14,174 bases of DNA from Clostridium_AD sp051278035 (GTDB lineage: Bacteria; Bacillota; Clostridia; Clostridiales; Clostridiaceae): positions 1 to 14,174 of the forward strand of contig NZ_JBNMNU010000110.1 in assembly GCF_051278035.1 (NCBI RefSeq), read 5' to 3'. Positions within the stretch are counted from its first letter, which is position 1. Every line of letters starts with the position of its first letter. A program made the translations under genes and the position numbers. Positions 1 to 6,145 of the stretch are shown here, one piece after another. A model generated the notes under the pieces. It had not been told where the DNA came from. It made no database searches and was given only the letters and a program-made list of their open reading frames with translations.

Positions 1-118
1 CTGCTTCCTTCAGACCCTACCGTTGCCAGTAACGCCCTTGCTCTCAGGTTGTCTTCCCGTTGGTTAGGTGACTTAGGCTTCTTTCAGCCTATCGGCTCAG
101 TACACATGCTGGACGTAC
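1..118 (-). mobile_element. Group II intron, 5' end (probably subclass IIC), cut by the window edge
   Basis: Read on the minus strand, the element begins GTACGTCCAGCATG at 118. It continues through a small hairpin (GATAGGCTGAAAGAAGCCTA), a GAAGACAACC stretch, GCAAGGGCG, CTGGCAACGG and GGTCTGAAGGAAGC. This order matches domain I of bacterial IIC introns as I remember them, such as the Oceanobacillus intron: GUGUGCCCGGCAUG at the 5' end, then CGCAAGGGUG, GUGGCGACAUGG and AAUCUGAAGGAAGC. The 5' end reads GUACG rather than the usual GUGYG. The placement is also typical: it starts directly after the hairpin and T-run of an intrinsic terminator, the preferred target of IIC introns. The rest (reverse transcriptase gene, domains V-VI, 3' end) should lie beyond position 1 and cannot be seen. 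Domain I may be partly deleted, and activity cannot be judged. Confidence 0.75.
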
Positions 119-150
119 AAAAAAGTAGCATATAATTAAATGCTACTTTT
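119..150 (-). terminator. Intrinsic terminator of the LysM-CAP gene, interrupted by the intron
   Basis: On the minus strand there is a perfect 10-bp stem, AAAAGTAGCA and TGCTACTTTT, with a 10-nt loop. It ends in a run of six T (four in the stem, two beyond it) before the intron's first base. It lies 27 nt after the stop codon of the LysM-CAP gene. The intron sits immediately 3' of the T-run, so the hairpin stays intact. Confidence 0.75.
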
Positions 151-176
151 GCTCTAAAAGCCATATATTTAAATAA

Positions 177-809
177 CTATCTTCCTATAAAATGTTGTGT
201 CCAGTACAACGTCCCATTGGACTTCTTTGCTAAACCTACACCTATCTCACTGTAGTTCTTGCTTAAGATATTTGCTCTATGTCCAGGAGAATTCATCCAG
301 CCATTCATTACTTCTGTTGCCGATCTCTGACCGTAAGCAATATTTTCTCCAGCAGACATATATCTAATGCCAAAGGCCTTCATCATTACAAATGGTGAAC
401 CATACGTTGGCGATTGGTGAGAGAAATATCCCTTATCTATCATATCTTGCGACTTATATCTTGCCACTCTTGATAATTGCCAATTCAGCCTTAAAGGAGC
501 GAGACCTACTTTGGCTCTTTCCTTATTTACCATTGTAACTACTTGCTTTTCTATTGTTTTTACCTCTGCTAAGTTTGGTACTTTTACGATATTGCTCGGG
601 TATATCAAGTTTGGGTCTGCTATTTGAGGATTAGCAGATATTACCTCTGAAACCCCCACTTTATACTTTGCACAAATTCTCCACAGGCTATCACCAGATT
701 TAACTGTGTAATTAATAGTTGGAAACACTTGAGCAGAAACAATAGAACTTATACCTGTTGATGTTAAAATGGTTAAGGTTAGCACCAAGGCTTTTAATTT
801 TTTGTTCAT
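177..809 (-). CDS. Secreted LysM and CAP (SCP/PR-1) domain protein
   Basis: A 210-residue exported protein. Residues 1-27 form a signal peptide (Lys-rich start, hydrophobic core, cleavage near SAQ). Residues about 33-78 are one LysM domain (YTVKSGDSLWRI, then IYPSNIVKVP), which binds peptidoglycan or related glycans. Residues about 86-210 are a CAP domain with the pattern NKERAKVGLAPL, the histidine of YFSHQSP (H131), AGENIAYG (E155), SPGHRANIL (H177) and the final QHF (H206). These are the usual cavity residues of the family. The architecture resembles YkwD/SafA-like proteins of spore formers, so a cell-wall or spore-coat role is plausible, but the biochemical function of bacterial CAP domains is unsettled. 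GAAGGGAG lies a few bases upstream of the ATG. The gene ends before its own terminator and the intron, and is probably transcribed alone. Confidence 0.9.
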   Translation of the reverse strand: MNKKLKALVLTLTILTSTGISSIVSAQVFPTINYTVKSGDSLWRICAKYKVGVSEVISANPQIADPNLIYPSNIVKVPNLAEVKTIEKQVVTMVNKERAKVGLAPLRLNWQLSRVARYKSQDMIDKGYFSHQSPTYGSPFVMMKAFGIRYMSAGENIAYGQRSATEVMNGWMNSPGHRANILSKNYSEIGVGLAKKSNGTLYWTQHFIGR

Positions 810-894
810 TTTTTATTCTCCCTTCATATCAGATATTCACTTTATCTAAATATATTGTCTCACTTTAGTGTGTTTTTATCCGACAAAAGAAGAT

Positions 895-919
895 AACCAA
901 TAAACTACTATTATTGGTT
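895..919 (-). terminator. Possible weak terminator after the small Lys-rich gene
   Basis: An 8-bp stem (TATT-GGTT type, 895-902 with 912-919) with a 9-nt loop begins just after the stop codon at 923 on the minus strand. It is followed by ATCTTCTTTT, an imperfect T-run. The stem is AT-rich, so termination may be leaky. Confidence 0.4.
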
Positions 920-922
920 TTA

Positions 923-1066
923 TTATTTATGTTTTCCTTTTTTCTTCTTTTTAAGATTTCCTTTTCTACCAATAGATTCAGTAGGTTTATCCTTTGCCGT
1001 TGATTTTACACCTCTAGCCTTTTCTATAGCAGTATTAGTAGAGTTTTTCCCTTTTGGAAGTGTCAT
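923..1066 (-). CDS. Small, strongly basic 47-residue protein, function unknown
   Basis: The minus strand carries AAGGAGGGATTAATT and then ATG, a near-perfect ribosome binding site, opening a 47-codon frame that ends in TAA. The protein begins MTLPKGKNSTNTAIEKARG and ends GNLKKKKKGKHK. It has about 14 lysines and 2 arginines against 3 acidic residues, no hydrophobic segment, no cysteine and no aromatic residue. It is therefore probably soluble and disordered, and may bind nucleic acid, RNA or ribosomes; this is inference from composition only. I do not recognise a family. A 19-nt palindrome lies upstream (1107-1125) and a weak terminator downstream, so the gene looks like an independent unit between the helicase and the LysM-CAP gene. 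The excellent SD and sensible flanks are the main argument that it is real. Confidence 0.7.
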   Translation of the reverse strand: MTLPKGKNSTNTAIEKARGVKSTAKDKPTESIGRKGNLKKKKKGKHK

Positions 1067-1106
1067 AATTAATCCCTCCTTATATTAGAAACTCGCAAGG
1101 TATCAT

Positions 1107-1125
1107 TTAGTTTAATCTAAACTAA
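1107..1125. repeat. 19-nt palindrome, operator-like
   Basis: TTAGTTTA-ATC-TAAACTAA is a perfect 8-bp inverted repeat with a 3-nt centre. It lies between the helicase stop codon (1129) and the start of the small basic gene (1066). No T-run follows on either strand, which argues against a terminator. It could be a repressor site or an mRNA hairpin. Confidence 0.45.
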
Positions 1126-1128
1126 GTT

Positions 1129-3177
1129 TCACATTTTTGAAATTAAGGAATTATTATATAGTACATTCGCATCGAATTTCCTTACAATTCCCCCATCAAA
1201 TTTCAAAGCTAATTGTTTACTTGTAATAGCAATTATCTTTCCTTCCCCGAAACTTTTATGATGTACTCTATCTCCTTCTTTAAATGGTAAATTTTTACCA
1301 TCTTCACCTATTATATTGCACTCCACAATAAATCGTGAGGTTTCTTTGACTTTTCCTTTAATATTTCTAGAAATACAAAGCCAAACATTGTCTATGGCTC
1401 TTGTAATCCCTACATAAAATAGTCTTCTTTCTTCCTCTATGTTTTTATCCATGCTATTTACATGTGGAATATTCTCCTCGTTACAATTAATAAGGAATAC
1501 GTTTTTAAACTCCATACCCTTTACCCCGTGGATTGTGCTCAGTATCACGGCATCATCCTCTGTATTTTTCTTGTGCCTTTTAATTTCATCTTTAACCTCT
1601 TCTACATGCTCTAAAAAAGGTATTATAGCATTATATCCTTCTATTGATTGTCTAAACTCAGAAATAACATCCTCCATCTCACCTAAATCAATCTTAAATT
1701 TTGTGCAATACTCTCTAATATGATCGTGATATCCAATACTTAAAACTATATTATCTATTGCACTTTTCAATGACATTTCATTTAAATTATGTATATCTTT
1801 TTTTAATTTATCTAACATCTTCATTTGAAACACTGGTGTACCTTCTATATCCTTTACCATTTCAAAACAATCATCTTTTACAGAATTCCGTCGCAATTTC
1901 TCTAAATTTAATTTACTTATATATCTGAAGGGTTTATTAATTATCCGAACAAAACTATCTCTGTCTGTCTTATCGATACTCAGTTTTAAATATGCAATTA
2001 TATCCTTACATATAAAATGTTGAAAAAAATCATACTCCTTATCTAAAAGCAAAAAAGGAATCTTTTTTTTAATAAATACGTCTATTAGGCTTCTACACTC
2101 AACATTTGTTCTGTACAATATAACATTATCCCTATAATCTTTATCCGACGCTTCCGATCGCTTTTCAATAATACAGCTTATTTCCTCTGCCTGATAGCTT
2201 TCATTTACACTATTAAGTACCGCAATGCCACCATCCAGCTTCTTAAACGCATTGATGTGTTTTTCATTCCTCATGCTGTTATTCTTTATAAGACTCATGG
2301 ATATTTCCACAATATTCTTTGGGCATCTATAGTTTACGGATAACAGTAACTTTCCTCCACCTTCAAAATGCTCTGAAAACCGGACCATACACTCAGGATT
2401 TGATCCTCTAAACCCATAAATACATTGATCCTCGTCACCTACTGCAAAAATTGAATTACCCTCATTTATTAGTTTTAGTATTTCCACTTGCATTGAATCA
2501 CAGTCTTGAAATTCGTCAATTAAAACATATTTAAATAATTTTTTATAAGCCTGAAGTATTGTGTAATCTTTTATAAATAAATTTCTACAACCTATTTGAA
2601 GATCATCAAAATCATATAAGGTTTTTTCTTTTCTGTACTGCTCGTAAATATTATAGGCTGCTGTAAAGATTCCTTTATCAATACTTGGTGAGAAACTTTC
2701 CATTAAATCTCCACTTGTCTTAAACACAGAAATATTATTAATTACTTCCTTTACTTTCTCATCACTTACCTCATCTAAATAGGACATTAGTACATTTTTT
2801 ATGAGTTTATATACCTCTAGTGTATTTATTATAGTTATCTCACCATAATAGTTTTTAAGAATCTTATAAAATAAGCCATGAAAAGTGCCGAAAAACGGAA
2901 CTCTATCACTTCCATTGATGGCAACGTATCTGTTCTTCATATTAATAGCCGCGGCTCTTGTAAAAGTAATGACAATAATATTCCTAGGATTTATTTTTTT
3001 ATGGTTTATTAAATAAATAATCCTATTAACAATAACGACTGTTTTGCCTGATCCAGGACCTGCTGTAACTAGTAAATTCCTATTTTCAAAAAAAACTGCT
3101 ACCTTTTGCTCCTCACTTAAATTCGTATTTATTCTACTGCTTAATATTTTATTATTCATACCGTGTCTTGTGTCCAT
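1129..3177 (-). CDS. UvrD/PcrA-like superfamily 1A DNA helicase
   Basis: A 682-residue ATP-dependent 3'-5' DNA helicase of the UvrD/Rep/PcrA group, acting on DNA in repair or replication. All core motifs are visible: Q motif NLSEEQKVAV (19-28), Walker A AGPGSGKT (39-46), motif Ia TFTRAAAINM (71-80), motif II DEFQD (221-225), motif III GDEDQCIYGFRGS (247-259), motif IV NYRCP (about 283), motif V STIHGVKGMEF (547-557) and motif VI EERRLFYVGITRA. The C-terminus (about 634-682, GDRVHHKSFGEGKII) is the Tudor-like tail that in PcrA contacts RNA polymerase. It is somewhat shorter than PcrA (about 730 residues) and could be a second paralogue, so I give no symbol. The ATG has AGGTGG about 7 nt upstream; the next in-frame ATG (codon 7) lacks a comparable site. 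The gene is transcribed divergently from the nicotinate phosphoribosyltransferase gene. Confidence 0.92.
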   Translation of the reverse strand: MDTRHGMNNKILSSRINTNLSEEQKVAVFFENRNLLVTAGPGSGKTVVIVNRIIYLINHKKINPRNIIVITFTRAAAINMKNRYVAINGSDRVPFFGTFHGLFYKILKNYYGEITIINTLEVYKLIKNVLMSYLDEVSDEKVKEVINNISVFKTSGDLMESFSPSIDKGIFTAAYNIYEQYRKEKTLYDFDDLQIGCRNLFIKDYTILQAYKKLFKYVLIDEFQDCDSMQVEILKLINEGNSIFAVGDEDQCIYGFRGSNPECMVRFSEHFEGGGKLLLSVNYRCPKNIVEISMSLIKNNSMRNEKHINAFKKLDGGIAVLNSVNESYQAEEISCIIEKRSEASDKDYRDNVILYRTNVECRSLIDVFIKKKIPFLLLDKEYDFFQHFICKDIIAYLKLSIDKTDRDSFVRIINKPFRYISKLNLEKLRRNSVKDDCFEMVKDIEGTPVFQMKMLDKLKKDIHNLNEMSLKSAIDNIVLSIGYHDHIREYCTKFKIDLGEMEDVISEFRQSIEGYNAIIPFLEHVEEVKDEIKRHKKNTEDDAVILSTIHGVKGMEFKNVFLINCNEENIPHVNSMDKNIEEERRLFYVGITRAIDNVWLCISRNIKGKVKETSRFIVECNIIGEDGKNLPFKEGDRVHHKSFGEGKIIAITSKQLALKFDGGIVRKFDANVLYNNSLISKM

Positions 3178-3195
3178 TTTCTTCCACCTACTTTA

Positions 3196-3224
3196 ATTAT
3201 GTAATATATTATGTTTATACCCAA
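3196..3224 (-). promoter_or_regulatory. Candidate sigma-A promoter of the helicase gene
   Basis: On the minus strand, TTGGGT (3219-3224) and CATAAT (3196-3201) are separated by 17 nt, about 20 nt upstream of the helicase ATG. The -10 matches consensus at five of six bases, the -35 at three. Confidence 0.4.
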
Positions 3225-3267
3225 AATGTTCTTATATTAATCATACGTACCTAATAAATTGGAAATA

Positions 3268-3276
3268 TGTTATAAT
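3268..3276 (+). promoter_or_regulatory. Candidate extended -10 promoter of the nicotinate phosphoribosyltransferase gene
   Basis: TGTTATAAT is a perfect -10 hexamer with the TGn extension, 40 nt upstream of the ATG. No good -35 is present at 17 nt, which an extended -10 can tolerate. I see no recognisable NiaR or NrtR operator. Confidence 0.45.
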
Positions 3277-3316
3277 TCCATTATATACTTTTATTAAATT
3301 TCAAAGGGGCATAATT

Positions 3317-4795
3317 ATGAAAAACTCAAAAGATTTTAATGTGAGAAATGAAAGAAATCTAACAATGCTAGTAGATTTTTATGAATTAACCATGGCTAAT
3401 GCTTATCTTGATAATAATGTTGGAGATAAAATTGCTTATTTTGATATGTTTTTTAGACGAATACCTGACGGTGGTGGATATTGTATCATGTCTGGTGTAC
3501 AACAGTTAATTGAATACCTTTCTAATTTAAGTTTTTCTGAAGATGATTTATCCTATTTAAGAGGTAAAAATGTTTTTTCAGAAGACTTTATAGATTACCT
3601 AAAGAATTTCAAATTTTGTTGCGATGTATGGGCAATACCAGAAGGTTACCCCGTTTTTCCTGGTGAACCCCTAGTTATAGTTAAAGGCCCCGTTATGCAA
3701 GCTCAATTTGTTGAGACTATGGTCCTTCTCACAATAAATCATCAAACCTTAATAGCAACTAAAGCAAGTAGAATATGTAGAGCAGCCTTAGGTAGACCAG
3801 TTCTAGAATTTGGATCAAGGCGTGCTCAAGGCTATGATGGCGCTATATATGGTGCTCGCGCTGCTGTTATTGGTGGTTGTTTTGGTACTGCATGTACCAT
3901 AGCTGAAGAAATGTTTGATATTCCTGCTATTGGTACTATGGCTCATAGCTGGGTACAACTTTTTGATACTGAATACGAAGCCTTCGAATCTTGGGCTAAA
4001 ACTTACCCTGATAATTGCTTATTACTTATAGATACTTATAACGTACTACACTCTGGTGTGATAAATGCCATAAAAGTATTTGATGAAGTACTTAAGCCAA
4101 TGGGCAAAAGACCCAAGGGAATCCGAATAGATAGTGGCGATATTACTTACTTAACTAAAAAAGTAAGAATAATTCTTGATGAAGCTGGATACGAAGATGT
4201 AAAAATTACGATTTCTAATTCCCTTGATGAACATATAATAAAGGGTGTATTGGAAAACGGGGCACAAATTGATAATTTTGGCGTAGGTGAGAGACTTATT
4301 ACCGCAAGATCAGAGCCTGTGTTTGGCGGCGTTTATAAGCTCGTCGCTGTTGAAAACGATTCAACCATAATCCCAAAAATTAAAATTAGTGAGAATGAAG
4401 AAAAAATAACCAATCCTGCATTCAAAAAAATATATAGGATTTTTGATAAATCAACACACAAAGCAATCGCTGATTTAATTACATTAAATGACGAGGTAAT
4501 TGATGAAAGTAGAACCCTCGAAATATTTAATCCGACCTTTACCTGGAAAAAGACCCGACTAAAAAATTACTATGTAAAAGATCTTCTGGCTAAAATATTT
4601 GAAAATGGAAAACCTATTTATAAATCTCCTTCAGTTATGGAAATAAAATCATTTTCCGCTAAAGAAGTTTCTAAATTATGGCCAGAAGTTTTGAGATTAC
4701 AAAATCCTCATGCATATTATGTGGATCTTTCATGGAATCTATGGAATTTAAAACAAAGTTTATTAAACCATTATTCTGAAGCCTTGGAAGAATAA
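3317..4795 (+). CDS. pncB: Nicotinate phosphoribosyltransferase
   Basis: A 492-residue cytoplasmic enzyme of NAD salvage: nicotinate + PRPP + ATP + water give nicotinate mononucleotide, PPi, ADP and Pi. The N-terminus has the family pattern MLVDFYELTMANAY and YFDMFFRRIPDGGGYCI. The substrate pocket shows LEFGSRRAQGYDGA (about 163-176). GTMAHSWV contains the histidine (H210) expected to be phosphorylated during ATP hydrolysis. NVLHSG (242-247), GIRIDSGD (268-275) and FGVGERL follow, as in the PRPP-binding part of the barrel. The length fits the longer bacterial class (about 480-500 residues), and the C-terminal subdomain is complete. AAAGGGGC precedes the ATG at normal distance. The HesB-like gene follows after 55 nt with no terminator between, so the two may be cotranscribed. 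Confidence 0.95.
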   Translation: MKNSKDFNVRNERNLTMLVDFYELTMANAYLDNNVGDKIAYFDMFFRRIPDGGGYCIMSGVQQLIEYLSNLSFSEDDLSYLRGKNVFSEDFIDYLKNFKFCCDVWAIPEGYPVFPGEPLVIVKGPVMQAQFVETMVLLTINHQTLIATKASRICRAALGRPVLEFGSRRAQGYDGAIYGARAAVIGGCFGTACTIAEEMFDIPAIGTMAHSWVQLFDTEYEAFESWAKTYPDNCLLLIDTYNVLHSGVINAIKVFDEVLKPMGKRPKGIRIDSGDITYLTKKVRIILDEAGYEDVKITISNSLDEHIIKGVLENGAQIDNFGVGERLITARSEPVFGGVYKLVAVENDSTIIPKIKISENEEKITNPAFKKIYRIFDKSTHKAIADLITLNDEVIDESRTLEIFNPTFTWKKTRLKNYYVKDLLAKIFENGKPIYKSPSVMEIKSFSAKEVSKLWPEVLRLQNPHAYYVDLSWNLWNLKQSLLNHYSEALEE

Positions 4796-4840
4796 TAATC
4801 GTTTATTAATAAGAATATAAAAATTATCTAAAATGATATT

Positions 4841-4846
4841 AGGAGG
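4841..4846 (+). promoter_or_regulatory. Ribosome binding site that fixes the HesB-like start
   Basis: AGGAGG followed 4 nt later by ATG at 4851. An upstream in-frame ATG at 4833 would place this site inside the coding region and has no SD of its own, so the later start is preferred. Confidence 0.8.
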
Positions 4847-4850
4847 AATT

Positions 4851-5210
4851 ATGGAGCAAACTTTAAAATTAAAACTGTCTAAGGATGCTCATGAAGAGCT
4901 TACGAAAATGATTAAACAGGACGGTGTTTATGACAGTGTAAGATTTGTGTACGCCAGTGGTTGTTGCAAAACCGCAAAAGTGGATATTATCTTAGATAAT
5001 TATAAAACAGAGGACATTAAAAATACTCTCGGCGATTTGAAAATATTGTATAATGAAACTCTTGTGGATAATATTGTGGAACTTACAATAGACTTCGCGG
5101 ATTCTAGATTTTGGATCAAAACAAAGTTACCGGAAAATAGTAAACCAAATTGTTCTAAAGGAGATAATAAATCCTGCAGTGGATGCTCTGGACATTGTGG
5201 TTCGCACTAA
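4851..5210 (+). CDS. HesB/IscA-like protein with a cysteine-rich tail
   Basis: A 119-residue cytoplasmic protein of the HesB/IscA fold, probably involved in iron-sulfur cluster or iron handling. The pattern KDAHEELTKMI, VRFVYASGCCK (C38, C39), LYNETLVDNIVELTIDF and FWIKTKLPEN aligns well with IscA: the first conserved cysteine falls at C38, and the protein ends in a cysteine-containing tail. Instead of the short CGC motif of IscA, the tail is longer and richer (C101, C109, C112, C116, plus a final His). It appears closest to the clostridial HesB-related family (TIGR01911 type), some members of which carry selenocysteine at the first conserved position; here that position is encoded as Cys, with a second Cys next to it. 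The start is set by AGGAGG. It follows the NAD salvage gene and is closed by a strong terminator. Confidence 0.75.
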   Translation: MEQTLKLKLSKDAHEELTKMIKQDGVYDSVRFVYASGCCKTAKVDIILDNYKTEDIKNTLGDLKILYNETLVDNIVELTIDFADSRFWIKTKLPENSKPNCSKGDNKSCSGCSGHCGSH

Positions 5211-5213
5211 TCA

Positions 5214-5246
5214 AAAAAACTAGCCAAAATTTTTGGCTAGTTTTTT
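5214..5246. terminator. Bidirectional intrinsic terminator
   Basis: A long stem, AAAAAACTAGCCA with TGGCTAGTTTTTT, has a short AT loop, a T-run on the plus side and an A-run on the other. It lies 3 nt after the HesB-like stop and 13 nt before the ndk stop, so it serves both convergent genes. Confidence 0.9.
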
Positions 5247-5259
5247 TATGGACCTTAAA

Positions 5260-5730
5260 TTATACGTTTACTAGTGGTCCAGGAACACTTGCTAATAAAT
5301 CCACAGTTCCCTCATATTTATCATCAGTAATCTCTGGAAACCAAATTGTAATTTCACGTTCTGCACTTTCAGAACTATCAGATGCATGAACTAAATTCTG
5401 AGTTTTGTCTAAAGTGAATTTGCCTCTTATACTTCCAATTTCTGCTTTTGTTGGATCTTTATCTCCATTTATTTTTCTTACTACATCCACAGCTTTTTCA
5501 CCCATTAATATAATTGCACAAATCTTACCTTCAGTAATATAATTTATTAACTCTTTAAAGAAAATTTTTGAAACATGTTCGCTGTAATGTTTTTCAGCAC
5601 TTTCCTTTGTGGCCGTCATCATTTTAAGAGCTACAATTTCAAGGGATTTCTCCTCATATTGATTGATAATTTTCCCGATGAGACCACGCTTAACTCCATC
5701 AGGCTTAATTAAAACTAAAGTTCTTTCCAT
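5260..5730 (-). CDS. ndk: Nucleoside diphosphate kinase
   Basis: A 156-residue cytoplasmic enzyme that transfers the gamma phosphate of ATP to other (d)NDPs through a phosphohistidine. Visible family motifs are the N-terminal RTLVLIKPDGVKRGLIG, the HYSEHVSKIFFKELI segment, IGSIRGKF and the active-site NLVHASDSSESAEREI, in which the histidine is the phosphorylated residue. The motif reads HASDS, a variant of the commoner HGSDS. Beyond the conserved IWFPE the protein carries about 23 further residues (DDKYEGTVDLLASVPGPLVNV region), longer than the 135-145 residue enzymes of many bacteria. GGGAG lies upstream of the ATG. It is convergent with the HesB-like gene, and an AT-rich promoter region precedes it. 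Confidence 0.95.
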   Translation of the reverse strand: MERTLVLIKPDGVKRGLIGKIINQYEEKSLEIVALKMMTATKESAEKHYSEHVSKIFFKELINYITEGKICAIILMGEKAVDVVRKINGDKDPTKAEIGSIRGKFTLDKTQNLVHASDSSESAEREITIWFPEITDDKYEGTVDLLASVPGPLVNV

Positions 5731-5767
5731 TTAATTCATCTCCCTTATGTTTATTTATTTTAATTTA

Positions 5768-5798
5768 ATTATATCCAATTATTACATATTATACACAA
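5768..5798 (-). promoter_or_regulatory. Candidate ndk promoter
   Basis: On the minus strand, TATAAT at 5768-5773 has TTGTGT 19 nt upstream (5793-5798). The -10 is perfect; the -35 is partial and the spacing long. A second TATAAT-like stretch overlaps the spacer, so the assignment is tentative. Confidence 0.3.
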
Positions 5799-5812
5799 GA
5801 GAATAGAATACA

Positions 5813-6028
5813 CTATGAATAGGTATCTTTATACAACAACCTTAATGGTGAGCTTTTATCTTTACTAAATAAATCATAATCTGAATGATTCTTAATAATT
5901 AGTGGTTTAAAAACTTTTAGTTCAAGAAACGGACAATTACCCCCGTTATCTGCCCACCTATATAGTGAACATTCCTTAAAACATTCAACTTCTTCTTCAG
6001 TAGTTGTTAAAAAAGGACACTGTAACAT
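5813..6028 (-). CDS. Small cysteine-containing protein, function unknown
   Basis: A 71-residue protein with four cysteines near the N-terminus: MLQCPFL (C4), VECFKECSLYRW (C16, C20) and GGNCPFLEL (C32). The twin CPFL boxes flanking C-x3-C suggest a metal- or Fe-S-binding fold, but I recognise no family and the C-terminal half is featureless. I chose the ATG at 6028 because GGGGTG lies 5 nt upstream; an in-frame ATG at 6061 would add 11 residues but has no SD sequence. The gene lies 82 nt upstream of ndk on the same strand and could be cotranscribed with it, although ndk appears to have its own -10 element. Confidence 0.65.
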   Translation of the reverse strand: MLQCPFLTTTEEEVECFKECSLYRWADNGGNCPFLELKVFKPLIIKNHSDYDLFSKDKSSPLRLLYKDTYS

Positions 6029-6033
6029 TTTTT

Positions 6034-6039
6034 CACCCC
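6034..6039 (-). promoter_or_regulatory. Ribosome binding site that fixes the start of the small Cys protein
   Basis: GGGGTG on the minus strand, 5 nt before the ATG at 6028. It would lie inside the coding region if the upstream ATG at 6061 were used. Confidence 0.6.
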
Positions 6040-6067
6040 ATTCCCATAATTTGCTACTCATAATAGC

Positions 6068-6073
6068 ATTATA
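6068..6073 (-). promoter_or_regulatory. -10 element for the small Cys protein gene
   Basis: A perfect TATAAT on the minus strand, 39 nt before the chosen ATG. The -35 region overlaps one arm of an inverted repeat (6090-6118), so it may be controlled by a DNA-binding protein. Confidence 0.4.
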
Positions 6074-6089
6074 AGATATTTTAGTGATA

Positions 6090-6118
6090 ATTTACAGTGT
6101 TTTTTGAAAATTGTAAAT
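6090..6118. repeat. Inverted repeat ATTTACA / TGTAAAT
   Basis: Perfect 7-bp arms at 6090-6096 and 6112-6118, separated by 15 nt, lie in the -35 region upstream of the small Cys protein gene. No T-run follows. It may be an operator; chance occurrence in AT-rich DNA is also possible. Confidence 0.3.
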
Positions 6119-6145
6119 ATAAATTTTTATATACTAAAAATAGCC

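Noticed and set aside
1..120. First impression of a structural RNA such as SRP RNA or an rRNA fragment
   Set aside because: The order CCAGCATG, GCAAGGGCG, CTGGCAAC and TCTGAAGGAAGC on the minus strand, and the position right after a terminator, fit a IIC intron 5' region far better; SRP and rRNA signature loops are absent.
3178..3316. NiaR or NrtR operator upstream of pncB
   Set aside because: No sequence resembling the known boxes was found in the gap.
4833..4850. Longer start for the HesB-like protein
   Set aside because: The strong AGGAGG would lie inside the coding sequence and the upstream ATG has no SD.
6029..6061. Eleven-residue longer start for the small Cys protein
   Set aside because: No SD before 6061, whereas GGGGTG directly precedes the ATG at 6028.
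6117..6132. AT-only hairpin after the B12 operon as its terminator
   Set aside because: Seven AT pairs with no following T-run are too weak to call; the operon may end farther downstream or use factor-dependent termination.
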